64,000 nucleotides of DNA from positions 1 to 64,000 of the forward strand of contig JAGDZJ010000006.1 of assembly GCA_049115955.1 (NCBI GenBank), given 5' to 3'. This document shows, piece by piece, positions 41,932-51,446 of this stretch. The position numbers and the translations under genes were made by a program. Each line of letters starts with the position of its first letter. Position 1 is the stretch's first letter. The notes below the pieces were generated by a model. The model did no database searches. It was given only the letters and a program-made list of their open reading frames with translations, and was not told the DNA's origin. This DNA is from Salinispirillum sp049115955. Lineage in GTDB: Bacteria > Pseudomonadota > Gammaproteobacteria > Pseudomonadales > Natronospirillaceae.

Positions 41932-42062
41932 ATGAAGATGTTGTTGTTTTGGCTTCTCGTTATGCTGGCATGGAACAGCTCTGCGGAAGAACACTCAACG
42001 ACCTGTTAGAGCAGTACCGCGAAACGGGCGTCATAGACACCTTGATGCAGCGCTATCGCTGA
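41932..42062 (+). pseudogene. remnant of a family-3 solute-binding protein gene
   Basis: From ATG 41932 the frame gives a signal peptide (MKMLLFWLLVMLAWNSSA, then EEH) and soon stops at TAG. In the next frame the DNA codes LNDLLEQYRETGVIDTLMQR, then YR and TGA at 42060: the usual C-terminal helix of a family-3 amino-acid-type binding protein. So the two ends survive and some 200 codons are gone. A fair promoter (TTGATC-N16-TATACT, 41870-41897) is kept. The rest of 41838-42202 shows nothing else I can name; the speA leader is its last part. Confidence 0.6.
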
Positions 42063-42202
42063 CGTGACAGCGACACCTTATCGGGTTTTCAAACTTATGG
42101 GGTTCTCTGTACAACGTTGTCTCGTTATTTTCCACCCTCCTTGCTGTTGGTTTGTGTAACGACTAGCCTTAGACTGCGGATCTTAATCATAGGAGGACGC
42201 AG

Positions 42203-44107
42203 GTGACCAACTGGACCGCTCAAGATAGTGTGGCTTTGTACAACGTCAATCGCTGGGGTGCTGGCTACTTTGATATTGCTGAAAACGGTGACGTAACCGT
42301 TAAAGACCCCGACTCATCGTCGACCGTGAGTTTTACACGGATTCTTGAATTGGTTCAGGAAAAAGGCCTTGAGTTGCCTGTGCTGATCCGTTTCCCTCAT
42401 ATATTGCATCACCGCGTTGCCAATCTCGTTGGTAGTTTCGCGCGAGCTATTGAGTCTGAAGAGTATGAAGGCCACTTCATGCCTATCTACCCAATCAAGG
42501 TCAACCAGCAGCGCCACGTGGTGGAAGAAATCGTCGAAGGTCAAAAGCGTGTGCTGGATGGCCGAATTGGCCTAGAAGCAGGCAGTAAACCTGAGTTACT
42601 CGCTGTTTTAGCGGTTGCTGAACCGGGCAAATCGACCATCGTCTGCAACGGCTACAAAGACAAAGACTACATTCGCTTGGCGTTGGTTGGTGAACGCTTG
42701 GGTCATAAAGTCTATATCGTGTTGGAAAAGTCGAGCGAGCTGATTGATGTCTTGAGCATCGCTGAAGAGCTGGGTGTAGAACCACGCATCGGCGTGCGCG
42801 CTCGCCTCTCAACGGTCGGTAAGGGTAACTGGCAGGACACCGGTGGCTATAAATCGAAATTTGGCTTGTCGGCCAGTGAAATCCTGCGCACTATTGAGAT
42901 TCTGCGCAGCCGCGACAAAGTAGCGGCGTTTCAGTTGCTGCATTTTCATCTTGGTAGTCAGATCGCCAACATTCAAGACATCCAAGTCGGCTTGCGTGAA
43001 GCAGCGCGCTTTTATACTGAGCTGTGCACACTGGGTATGCCCATCAATGTCGTTGACGTTGGCGGCGGTCTTGGCGTCGACTACGAAGGCACGGCCTCTC
43101 GTAACGTGTGCTCCATGAACTACTCCATGGACGAATACGCCAAAAAAGTGGTTCATGCTTTCCGTGAAGCCGCGATTCAAAACGATTTACCGCACCCAGA
43201 TGTATTCAGCGAGTCGGGTCGTGCGGTGACCGCGCATCACGCTGTATTGATGACCAACGTGATTGGCATTGAGCGCAACGCTGTGCATGATCTGGAGACT
43301 CCTGATCCAGACAGCCTACCCTTGCTGTTGGATATCTGGCAGAACTATTGCGATGCCTTAGCGCGTGAGCGCAGTCTGATTGAAGTGCATCACGATCTTG
43401 TAGCCTTCACGCAAGACATCAATCAAGCCTTTACTCATGGGCAGTTGAGTTTGACTGAGCGGTCGCAGTGCGAACAGATCATGCGCGCTACGGCCTTTCA
43501 TTTGATGAAGACACTGAACCCGGCGAAACGCCCACAGCGTTTGATCATAGACGAGTTGAACGAGCAAATGGCCGATAAGGTCTTTGCCAATTTTTCGTTG
43601 TTTCAGTCATTGCCGGATGCTTGGGGTATCAAGCAGATATTCCCGATTATCCCGTTGAAGGATCTTAATCAAGAACCGACGCGGCGCGGCGTCATTCGTG
43701 ACATTACGTGCGATTCTGACGGACGCATTGACCACTACGTAGATGGCGAAGGCATAGAAACGACATTACCCTACCCTCCAATGGAAATGGCCAACTCATT
43801 GTTAGGGTTTTTCTTGGTGGGTGCTTATCAGGAAATCCTAGGCGATCTGCACAACCTGTTTGGCGATACCGATGCCGTCAACGTGGTGTTTAATGATGCC
43901 GGCGAGGCTGAACTCTCGCATTGGCAGCGCGGTGATACGGTAAGCAAGGTGTTGCAGTTCGTGAACTTCGACCCGCAGTTGCTATTGAACGCACTGGAGA
44001 AACAAGTGAAGCAGTCTGATTTGACAGTGAAGGAACATGACGAGTTTATGCTTTGGATGAGCAATGGGTTGAATGATACTACTTACCTTGATCAACCCGA
44101 ATCATAA
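42203..44107 (+). CDS. speA: biosynthetic arginine decarboxylase
   Basis: A 634-residue PLP enzyme of fold type III making agmatine from arginine, the first step to putrescine via SpeB. PLP Lys in MPIYPIKVNQQRHVVEEI; FHLGSQIANIQDIQ; NVVDVGGGLGVDYEGT; ESGRAVTAHHAVLM. Start GTG 42203 behind AGGAGG. Full length (E. coli 632-658). The gene is single and ended by a strong terminator. It is cytosolic by lack of a signal. Confidence 0.97.
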   Translation: MTNWTAQDSVALYNVNRWGAGYFDIAENGDVTVKDPDSSSTVSFTRILELVQEKGLELPVLIRFPHILHHRVANLVGSFARAIESEEYEGHFMPIYPIKVNQQRHVVEEIVEGQKRVLDGRIGLEAGSKPELLAVLAVAEPGKSTIVCNGYKDKDYIRLALVGERLGHKVYIVLEKSSELIDVLSIAEELGVEPRIGVRARLSTVGKGNWQDTGGYKSKFGLSASEILRTIEILRSRDKVAAFQLLHFHLGSQIANIQDIQVGLREAARFYTELCTLGMPINVVDVGGGLGVDYEGTASRNVCSMNYSMDEYAKKVVHAFREAAIQNDLPHPDVFSESGRAVTAHHAVLMTNVIGIERNAVHDLETPDPDSLPLLLDIWQNYCDALARERSLIEVHHDLVAFTQDINQAFTHGQLSLTERSQCEQIMRATAFHLMKTLNPAKRPQRLIIDELNEQMADKVFANFSLFQSLPDAWGIKQIFPIIPLKDLNQEPTRRGVIRDITCDSDGRIDHYVDGEGIETTLPYPPMEMANSLLGFFLVGAYQEILGDLHNLFGDTDAVNVVFNDAGEAELSHWQRGDTVSKVLQFVNFDPQLLLNALEKQVKQSDLTVKEHDEFMLWMSNGLNDTTYLDQPES

Positions 44108-44172
44108 GGGCAGCTAAAAACCCCTTTTTCTCAAGCTGGCCTTAGTGAAACACTCTTGCCGGAAAGGCTTTG

Positions 44173-44194
44173 GGGCGGTACAACCGCCCTTTTT
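44173..44194 (+). terminator. intrinsic terminator of speA
   Basis: GGGCGGT-ACA-ACCGCCC followed by TTTTT, 65 nt after the speA stop codon; a good intrinsic terminator. Confidence 0.92.
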
Positions 44195-44201
44195 CTTGCC
44201 C

Positions 44202-45209
44202 CTAAATAATCAGCTCTTTCACTTCGTCGTCTTTGCGATCAAGATAATGCGTGCTCTGAATGCGGCGCACGGTGCGTGACTTACCGCGAATCAGCAACGT
44301 CTCGGTAGTCGCCAGAATACCATCCCGCGTTACTCCTTCCAGCAAGTCACCCTTTGTTATGCCGGTTGCCGAGAACACCAGGTTATCGGAACGCACCATG
44401 TCATCCAGACGCAAAGCCATACCGGTTTTGATCCCCATGGATGCACAACGCCGGGCTTCCATTTCACTGGCAGCGTTATTCTCCGGTGATTCGCCTTTGG
44501 CGTCTTTGCGTAAAACCAAGCGACCGTTCATATCACCGCCTAGAGCGCGAATAACCGCCGCGGAAATAATGCCTTCCGGGGCACCACCGACACAGTACAT
44601 CATGTCTACTTGGCTTTCCGGTACGCTGGTCAAAATAGAAGCCGCCACATCGCCGTCTGGCAAGGCAAAGACACGCACGCCCATGCTCTGCAACAAAGCG
44701 ATCATTTTGTCGTGACGCGGCTTGGCCAAGGTCACCACAGTCATGTCTTTTAAACTCTTACCCAACGCTTTCGCGACGTTTTTGACGTTTTCGGCCAGTG
44801 GCAGGTCAATGTCGATGGATCCGCGTGCATTAGGGCCTACGACCAACTTTTCCATGTACATATCAGGGGCTTTCAGAAAGCATCCGCGCTCCCCCGCCGC
44901 CAATACGGCAATAGCATTAGACTGGCCCATGGCGGTCATACGCGTACCCTCGATGGGGTCTACGGCGATATCAACCGGCTCGCCACCCAGGCCAACTTTT
45001 TCACCGATAAACAGCATGGGGGCTTCGTCGATTTCACCTTCACCGATGACAATCTCACCGTCAATTTCGCTTTTGTTAAGTAAGCTGCGCATGGCGCTGA
45101 CGGCGGCTTGGTCGGCAGCCATCTTGTCGCCACGGCCTAGCCATTTGTGTCCGGCCAACGCGGCGGCCTCTGTGACGCGGGAAAATTGCAGGGCTAGATC
45201 GCGTTTCAT
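44202..45209 (-). CDS. glpX: class II fructose-1,6-bisphosphatase GlpX
   Basis: A 335-residue lithium-sensitive class II FBPase. Metal and substrate motifs: IVIGEGEIDEAPMLFIGEKVG, DPIEGTRMTAMGQSNA, GGAPEGIISAAVIRALGGD. It serves gluconeogenesis. It faces speA across the terminator and lies 67 nt downstream of gor, with no sign of coupling. Length as E. coli GlpX (336). Confidence 0.96.
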   Translation of the reverse strand: MKRDLALQFSRVTEAAALAGHKWLGRGDKMAADQAAVSAMRSLLNKSEIDGEIVIGEGEIDEAPMLFIGEKVGLGGEPVDIAVDPIEGTRMTAMGQSNAIAVLAAGERGCFLKAPDMYMEKLVVGPNARGSIDIDLPLAENVKNVAKALGKSLKDMTVVTLAKPRHDKMIALLQSMGVRVFALPDGDVAASILTSVPESQVDMMYCVGGAPEGIISAAVIRALGGDMNGRLVLRKDAKGESPENNAASEMEARRCASMGIKTGMALRLDDMVRSDNLVFSATGITKGDLLEGVTRDGILATTETLLIRGKSRTVRRIQSTHYLDRKDDEVKELII

Positions 45210-45276
45210 AGGGGTGGGATCCCGTTGCTAAAATCAGAAGGGGCGCGATTCTATCACGCCCTAGCAAAGGATCAAA

Positions 45277-46614
45277 TCAGTCCGGCTGACGCATGGTCAC
45301 AAACTCTTCGGCGGCCGTTGGGTGAATACCAATGGTTTGGTCAAAGTCTTCTTTTGTTGCACCCATAGCGTAGGCAATGCCAATGCCTTGCATGATCTCA
45401 CCCGCATCAGGCCCGACCATATGTGCGCCTAGAATACGACGGGTATCTTTGCAGACAATCAATTTCATCATGGCGCGTAATGGGTTGCCTGAAATGGTGT
45501 TTTGCATGGGGCGAAAACTGCTGCGGTAGATTTCGACCGAATGTTTGGCACGCGCCTCCTCTTCCGTTAAGCCTACCGTGCCGATGTTCGGCTGCGAAAA
45601 CACCGCCGTGGGTATGGCATCGTAACGCACGGCGCGGCCGCCACTACCAAACCACTCATGAGCCAGATACATGCCTTCCGCTAGGGCAACGGGCGTTAAT
45701 GCCATACGGCCGACAACATCCCCGATGGCAAAGATAGACGGTACGTTCGTGGCGAAGTGATCATCGACTTTTATCGCTCCGTTTGGCTCAGTGAGTACTC
45801 CGACGTTATCCAGACCTAAACCCTCTGTATTCGGAACACGTCCGGTACAGCCGAGGACCAAATCAGCTTCGAGCGTTTCACCATTACTGAGACTGACCAA
45901 AAAGCCTTGGTCGTTTTTTTTCACGCGAGTGACTTCGGCGTTCATTTGTAAGCGGATGCCCGAGACTTCGAACTGCTCTTGGGCAAAGGCTTGAATGTCG
46001 GCATCGAAACCGCGCAGTACTTTTTCGCCACGATGCACCAAGGTGGTTTCGACGCCGGTACCGTTAAATATCCCAGAGAACTCAACGGCTATATAACCAC
46101 CGCCAATGACGACAGCGCGCTTGGGCCATGCAGCGAGATGGAAGACTTCGTTGCTCGAGATGATGTGCTCTTTGCCGTCCACCTCTGGCATGAACGGCCA
46201 GCCGCCGGTGGCAATCAAGATTTTCTTCGCACTGTAGGACTGGTCGTTGATCGTCACTTCATTGGGGCCAGTGATGACTGCCCGTCCGCGTATCAATTCA
46301 ACGCCAGCGCCTTCCAACAAATTGCCGTAGATCCCGTTTAGGCGTGCAATTTCTTTGTCCTTGTTATCACGTAAGCGATCCCAATCAAACCTGGGCACCG
46401 CGGTATCTAAACCGAATTCCCGCGCATCAATGAAGCCTTGTGCAAATTGGGATGCGTATACAAAGAGTTTTTTGGGTACACAGCCTACATTAACGCAGGT
46501 TCCGCCGAGATCACTGACTTCAGCAATGGCTACCTTGGCCCCCATTTGGGCACTCATTCGCGCGGCCCTCACACCGCCTGAACCCGCGCCAATTACGAAT
46601 AAATCAAAGTCCAT
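45277..46614 (-). CDS. gor: glutathione-disulfide reductase
   Basis: A 445-residue FAD/NADPH disulfide reductase. FAD site VIGAGSGGVRAARMSAQ; redox cysteines in GGTCVNVGCVPKK; NADPH site VVIGGGYIAVEFSGI; C-terminal His-Glu pair in GIHPTAAEEFVTMR. The GxGxxA-type NADPH loop with Arg after VHRGEK favours NADPH and glutathione over trypanothione. It is divergent from the TctC-type gene. Full length. Confidence 0.93.
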   Translation of the reverse strand: MDFDLFVIGAGSGGVRAARMSAQMGAKVAIAEVSDLGGTCVNVGCVPKKLFVYASQFAQGFIDAREFGLDTAVPRFDWDRLRDNKDKEIARLNGIYGNLLEGAGVELIRGRAVITGPNEVTINDQSYSAKKILIATGGWPFMPEVDGKEHIISSNEVFHLAAWPKRAVVIGGGYIAVEFSGIFNGTGVETTLVHRGEKVLRGFDADIQAFAQEQFEVSGIRLQMNAEVTRVKKNDQGFLVSLSNGETLEADLVLGCTGRVPNTEGLGLDNVGVLTEPNGAIKVDDHFATNVPSIFAIGDVVGRMALTPVALAEGMYLAHEWFGSGGRAVRYDAIPTAVFSQPNIGTVGLTEEEARAKHSVEIYRSSFRPMQNTISGNPLRAMMKLIVCKDTRRILGAHMVGPDAGEIMQGIGIAYAMGATKEDFDQTIGIHPTAAEEFVTMRQPD

Positions 46615-46794
46615 AGTCGCCTCGATATCAAAAAACTCAAAAAATAAGGATAAATATTAGCAGATTCAATGACCACACAGGGGTTCCATACGAAGACTTA
46701 TCGCTTCCCTAGACAAAGGTTATCCACACTTCTAAACTCAAAACAGTCTCACAGGCTAAACAGCACCCCTCTCAAGCGATCAAAGAAGTTCACT

Positions 46795-47742
46795 ATGAAT
46801 CATAATAAGACGCTGTACGCCCTTCTACTTTCATTGCTGTGCCTATCCGGCGCGGTCAGTGTGGCTGAAGAAACGTTTCCCAACCGACCACTCACGATGA
46901 TCGTCGGATTTAATCCCGGTGGCAGTACGGATATTCAAGCAAAAGCGTTAGCGCCGGTGCTTGAAGACTTGCTGGGGCAGCCTGTCGACATCTTGTATTT
47001 GCCGGGCGCGGGTGGCGGGCTTGCGGCTTCTATGTTGGCAAGCAGCACGGACCAAGGCTATGTATTCCAGTTTGGTACCTCTCTGCCCTACACGTTTACA
47101 CCACTGACCACTCCAGCGTCTTATGATGTAAACAGTTTCCGCTATGTTGCGGCTTTGGCTCTTGAGCAGTCTGCAATCGTCACTGGTGGAGTCAAACCGT
47201 ATAAGACTTGGGATGAATTGCTGGCCTATGCGCGGGAGAATCCAGATTTGACGGTTGCATCGCAAACGCCGCAAGACCGCTTTATTCTCAATTTAATATC
47301 TCGGCGCGAAGGTCTAAATCTACGCATTGTGCCCACCACCGGTGGTGCTGGCATGACCCCTTTAGTGGTTTCCGGCGATGTGCACTTTGCCTTCAGCGGC
47401 GGCACCCATACACAGTACACAGACTCTGGGCAAATGGTCGTGCTTGCCAGTTTGATTGATGAACGTTTAATCGGGTATCCAGATGTACCTACCCTACGAG
47501 AATTCGGCTACGAAGCAAGTGTTCAGAACCCTCGAGTGGTCGCCGTGCCAGCCAATACGCCCGATACCCATGTTGACGCTTTGTCCAAAGCCTTAGAAGC
47601 GGCGACGCAGGATCCTCGATTCATTGCGGCCACCGCTAACGTACGCCTACCGGTAGTTTTTTTAGACGAAGCTACGTTGACCGAATATTTTAATCGGCAG
47701 TTGGAAGAGTACTTGTGGCTGATCAACGAATATGGAGACTGA
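46795..47742 (+). CDS. orphan TctC/Bug-type substrate-binding protein
   Basis: A 315-residue periplasmic binding protein of the tripartite tricarboxylate (TctC, Bug) family. Signal peptide to about residue 24 (SGAVSVA); then FPNRPLTMIVGFNPGGSTD, PGAGGGLAASML and the second-lobe VPTLREFGYEA...VAVPANTPDT. Typical ligands are carboxylates. No TctA/TctB membrane genes are in the window, so it is an orphan, as many Bug proteins are. I use ATG 46795, the first Met of the signal. The frame opens upstream. A decayed paralogue follows it directly. Confidence 0.9.
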   Translation: MNHNKTLYALLLSLLCLSGAVSVAEETFPNRPLTMIVGFNPGGSTDIQAKALAPVLEDLLGQPVDILYLPGAGGGLAASMLASSTDQGYVFQFGTSLPYTFTPLTTPASYDVNSFRYVAALALEQSAIVTGGVKPYKTWDELLAYARENPDLTVASQTPQDRFILNLISRREGLNLRIVPTTGGAGMTPLVVSGDVHFAFSGGTHTQYTDSGQMVVLASLIDERLIGYPDVPTLREFGYEASVQNPRVVAVPANTPDTHVDALSKALEAATQDPRFIAATANVRLPVVFLDEATLTEYFNRQLEEYLWLINEYGD

Positions 47743-47779
47743 CCTAATCGCCCCGCAAATTATGCAAGCTGGGTTATGG

Positions 47780-47933
47780 CGTCAACATGCAATTCGCGTG
47801 ATTGGTGTTCCTGTAAGCACTCCCAGCAATTAAGACACCCGTTGTGTTAATGGACGAGTTGCAATTGAATTCTCTGGTCACCACGCAAGTTGAAGAGTAC
47901 AAAAGGCTGATATCGTGCTCGAATGATAATTGA
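47780..47933 (+). pseudogene. decayed second TctC-type gene
   Basis: Two blocks match the C-terminal half of the TctC gene just upstream. First R-V-I-G-V-P-V-S-T-P (from 47795) against R-V-V-A-V-P-A-N-T-P; then, one frame over, P-V-V-L-M-D-E...QVEEYKRLI to TGA 47933 against LPVVFLDEATL..QLEEYLWLI. About 30 codons between the blocks are lost. I count 12 of 31 residues alike in the second block. It is what remains of a tandem paralogue. Confidence 0.7.
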
Positions 47934-47997
47934 TGCTTAGATCCTTAATCATTGCCGTACATTATAATCGGAACGTTGACGAAGTAGTGGAGTACCG

Positions 47998-50736
47998 ATG
48001 CCAGAGCAAAACATAGACAGGCCTGTAGATGGTAAACGCAGAGCTTTGTTTGAACTGAAGTTTGCAACCCGTATCGCCCTACTCTTCGGAGCATTGGGTT
48101 TGCTCGCGTTGTTAGTCAGTATGGTCTATTCCGTGCGTACTGCAGAGCAGAGCCTAGATGCAGAAATACAAGGGGCGCTGCAGCAGCGACATCGCACCAT
48201 TGTCAACTTGATTGAAACACGCCTAGGCCTTCTGGACGTTTATCTACAAAGCGCCGCTGCCAATCGAATTTTTACCTCATTGGTTAATGAACCGTCATCA
48301 CACAATCAAGGGCTCGACCTGATGGTTGAAGACATGGCGTTTATGTTTCAGGACTCTGCGCTTGGTGCGAACCTGGATATCTTCTACATCGTCGATCCAG
48401 CCGGTGGGCTTGTGTTTGATGCAGGCTCGCCACTGTACGGCATCACCCCAATGTTACCCAGTATGCGTGCTCCGTTGCACTATGCAAATCAATGGACCGT
48501 GGTGAATACGGAAAGCCTAACGGCTATGGTCAAGTCAGTCCCTATTTTTGATCCCGCGACCATTCAACTGCGCGGGTATATGTTTATCGGCACTGCAATC
48601 GGTCAGAATCGATCGTTTATCGAAGAAATAGCACAGCGCTCTGATGTCGATATTCTGAAGATTGGCCTCGGCAACAACATTCTTATACGGTACACCGGCG
48701 TTGATTTCTCGATTGATGAAAACCGTCAGGCGCCGATGAATGAAGTTGTTGTTGTGGACGACGTCAATCTACTGCGCTCGCCCGTTTCCATCGACTCCAG
48801 CGGCGATACGATTTGGGCTGAAGTGGGTATCTCTAATGCCCGTTTTCCATCCGTTACCGAGCGCTATCAACAGTTGTTCTTCCTATTATCGGGTGGTTTT
48901 ATATTCCTACTCATAATGGCCGCGTGGTTAGTGCATTTGAGTCACACACGCAGTGTCGGACAGCTCATGCAATACATTAAAGCCATCAATACTGGCGAGC
49001 GCAGTCGCCAATATTCCCCTGGTGGCATCGTTGAATACAATCAAGTTGGCTATGCGATGCAAGAAATGGTGCACGACCTAAACATTGCTGCGACGGTGTT
49101 TGAGTCTGCCGAAGGGATGATGGTTACGGATCAATATCGTACTATTTTGCGCGTTAACAAAGGTTTTACCGACATCACAGGCTATTCACCGGAAGAAGCT
49201 ATTGGGCAACGACTGGATTTCATTAAGTCTGAGCGCGATGACGCAACCTACTTTGAACAGATTGAGCAAGCGCTGAATGTGAATGGTTCATGGCAGGGCG
49301 AAATCTGGAATCAACGTAAGGACGGTCAGGAGTACTTGCAATGGACCAGTATCACTGCTGTGCGTTCAGAAGACGAGTCAAGAATCATTAACTACGTGGT
49401 CACCTTGATTGACGCAACGCAACGCAAGGCCGCAGAGACCAAGATTACTCAGTTAGCGTTCTATGACCAGTTAACGGGCCTGCCCAATCGGCAATTATTG
49501 ATGGATCGTTTAGAAAAGGCACTTACGTCCAGCGAACGACACGATAACTCCGGTGCCATTCTCTATATTGATTTGGATGATTTTAAAACTCTGAACGATA
49601 CCCGTGGACACGACGTGGGGGACCAACTGCTGAAACAGGTGGCGAATCGTCTCTTGAGCTGCGTGCGACGCAATGACACCGTTGCTCGTATAGGTGGTGA
49701 CGAGTTCATTATTCTGTTGGAAGACCTCGACCCTGATATCGAAGTAGCATCACAGCAAGCCGACATTATGTCTGAAAAAATCTTAGAAGCTCTACCTAGG
49801 CCTTACTATATCGGGGGCATAGAACAGTTCAGCACGTTAAGCATTGGCTTAACGCTGTTTCAAGGAACGAAGGAGTCGGTTGATGAACTGCTGAAGCAAT
49901 CCGACTTGGCGATGTACCAAGCCAAGGCGGCAGGTAGAAACACGCGGCGCTTCTTTAACCCGACGATGCAAGCGCGCGTTTTAGAGCATGCGGCGCTGGC
50001 TAATGACATTCGCAAAGGCATGCAAAACGACGAGTTCGTGTTGTATTTTCAACCGCAAGTCGACCGGCAACACAAGGTATTAGGGGCCGAGGTGCTGCTG
50101 CGTTGGAATCACCCCACTCGGGGCATTACGCCACCCGGAGAGATCATTCCTGTTGCTGAAGAGACGGGGCTAATATTGCCCTTAGGGGAATGGGTTCTAA
50201 GGTCAGCCTGTACGGTGCTTGCTCGTTGGGCTACGCAAGCAGAAACGCAACACCTAACGCTGTCGGTTAACATCAGTGCGCGACAGTTACACCAAGTCGA
50301 TTTCGTATCTCAGGTACAGAATATTATCGCCGAGACCGGTGCCGATGCACGTAAGCTCAAGCTTGAGCTGACGGAGAGCATGCTGCTGCATGATGTTAAA
50401 GACACTATTCAGAAAATGCATCAACTGCGAGGCGATGGCGTGTCATTCTCCTTGGACGACTTTGGTACTGGATATTCATCGTTGTCGTACTTAAAACAAC
50501 TGCCGCTGGACCAGTTAAAAATAGATCAGTCTTTTGTCCGTGACCTAGCCTTTGACTCTCACGACTCAAACATAGCACGTACGATTGTTTCGCTGGCCAA
50601 TGGGCTTGGCATTTCGGTCATTGCCGAAGGTGTGGAGACAGCGGCGCAATGCGAACGTTTGGCGGCATACGGCTGCAATGAATACCAAGGCTATTTGTTT
50701 GGACGTCCGGTTCAGTTAGAAGATATGCCGTTGTAA
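47998..50736 (+). CDS. membrane GGDEF-EAL protein with periplasmic sensor and PAS
   Basis: A 912-residue cyclic-di-GMP enzyme. TM1 about 24-46, a 245-residue periplasmic cache-like sensor, TM2 about 295-316, a linker, PAS (about 360-475), GGDEF (active site GGDEF at about 565-569, preceded by an intact RxxD I-site, RRND) and EAL (about 665-905; the motif reads EVLLRW; DDFGTGYSSLSYLKQLP intact). Both activities look possible; which wins cannot be told. ATG has GGAG 6 nt upstream; TATAAT lies at 47963. It follows the TctC remnant, suggesting a possible sensory link, unproven. Confidence 0.93.
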   Translation: MPEQNIDRPVDGKRRALFELKFATRIALLFGALGLLALLVSMVYSVRTAEQSLDAEIQGALQQRHRTIVNLIETRLGLLDVYLQSAAANRIFTSLVNEPSSHNQGLDLMVEDMAFMFQDSALGANLDIFYIVDPAGGLVFDAGSPLYGITPMLPSMRAPLHYANQWTVVNTESLTAMVKSVPIFDPATIQLRGYMFIGTAIGQNRSFIEEIAQRSDVDILKIGLGNNILIRYTGVDFSIDENRQAPMNEVVVVDDVNLLRSPVSIDSSGDTIWAEVGISNARFPSVTERYQQLFFLLSGGFIFLLIMAAWLVHLSHTRSVGQLMQYIKAINTGERSRQYSPGGIVEYNQVGYAMQEMVHDLNIAATVFESAEGMMVTDQYRTILRVNKGFTDITGYSPEEAIGQRLDFIKSERDDATYFEQIEQALNVNGSWQGEIWNQRKDGQEYLQWTSITAVRSEDESRIINYVVTLIDATQRKAAETKITQLAFYDQLTGLPNRQLLMDRLEKALTSSERHDNSGAILYIDLDDFKTLNDTRGHDVGDQLLKQVANRLLSCVRRNDTVARIGGDEFIILLEDLDPDIEVASQQADIMSEKILEALPRPYYIGGIEQFSTLSIGLTLFQGTKESVDELLKQSDLAMYQAKAAGRNTRRFFNPTMQARVLEHAALANDIRKGMQNDEFVLYFQPQVDRQHKVLGAEVLLRWNHPTRGITPPGEIIPVAEETGLILPLGEWVLRSACTVLARWATQAETQHLTLSVNISARQLHQVDFVSQVQNIIAETGADARKLKLELTESMLLHDVKDTIQKMHQLRGDGVSFSLDDFGTGYSSLSYLKQLPLDQLKIDQSFVRDLAFDSHDSNIARTIVSLANGLGISVIAEGVETAAQCERLAAYGCNEYQGYLFGRPVQLEDMPL

Positions 50737-50779
50737 GGCATATCTCTATGAGCGTCTCAGCTTCTATGGTTCAAGGGGT

Positions 50780-51427
50780 CTAGGAAGGGCTAGAAGATGT
50801 GTTCGCGGGCCTGAACAGTATGACTTCGGCGAGTGACTTCAATTGCACCGTGGCGAACTGCTGGTAGCCCAGGCCTTCATAGAATGGCAAATAAGCGTTG
50901 TTGCCCGTATCTAAGTAAACACCTTCGGAAATGCTGTCTTGCGCACAGATTTCATGAACTGCGTCCATCAGTTTCCGACCAAAGCCCTGCTTTTGAAACT
51001 CTGGCAGCACGCCAACCAGGCTGACCATTCGGTGCGGCGCTTCCGGCAGCGCAGCCTGTACCCGATTAAAGTACTGCGTGAAGTTACGTGCTGCCTGCAA
51101 GCCTGCAGTGAGAATCAACTTTAAGTGCCACAACGTCTTGTTAGACAAATCCTGACGTAACTCAATATCGCTGAGAAACACAGCACCGATCAAGCGAGCA
51201 GGCTCACCCACCGTAATACCAAGCACCACTTCATTGCGCTCAAAATGCAATCTCACCAGCTCACGCAATGTCGCGCGCAAACGTTGTTGGTAACCGGGGC
51301 GATGAGCTTCCAACAAATACTGATACGTCGGTTCATCACGATAACTGTGAAAAAGTACAGAGCGTATTTGTGCTGCACTGGACTCGTCCAGTCTTACCAC
51401 TGATGCTTGGTCAGGTGTGAATGTCAT
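50780..51427 (-). CDS. GNAT-family N-acetyltransferase
   Basis: A 215-residue GNAT protein. Motif A is VSLVGVLPEFQKQGFGRKLMD with the Q-x-x-G-x-G/A-type acetyl-CoA loop (QKQGFGRK), followed by YLDTGNNAYLPFYEGLGYQ (motif B). N-terminal part IRSVLFHSYRDEPTYQYLL fits the group with unknown substrates. It starts 19 nt after the gspM stop, so it may be the tail gene of the type II secretion operon; that link is probably incidental. Confidence 0.88.
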   Translation of the reverse strand: MTFTPDQASVVRLDESSAAQIRSVLFHSYRDEPTYQYLLEAHRPGYQQRLRATLRELVRLHFERNEVVLGITVGEPARLIGAVFLSDIELRQDLSNKTLWHLKLILTAGLQAARNFTQYFNRVQAALPEAPHRMVSLVGVLPEFQKQGFGRKLMDAVHEICAQDSISEGVYLDTGNNAYLPFYEGLGYQQFATVQLKSLAEVILFRPANTSSSPS

Positions 51428-51446
51428 GCAGAATCACTCTTTATAA

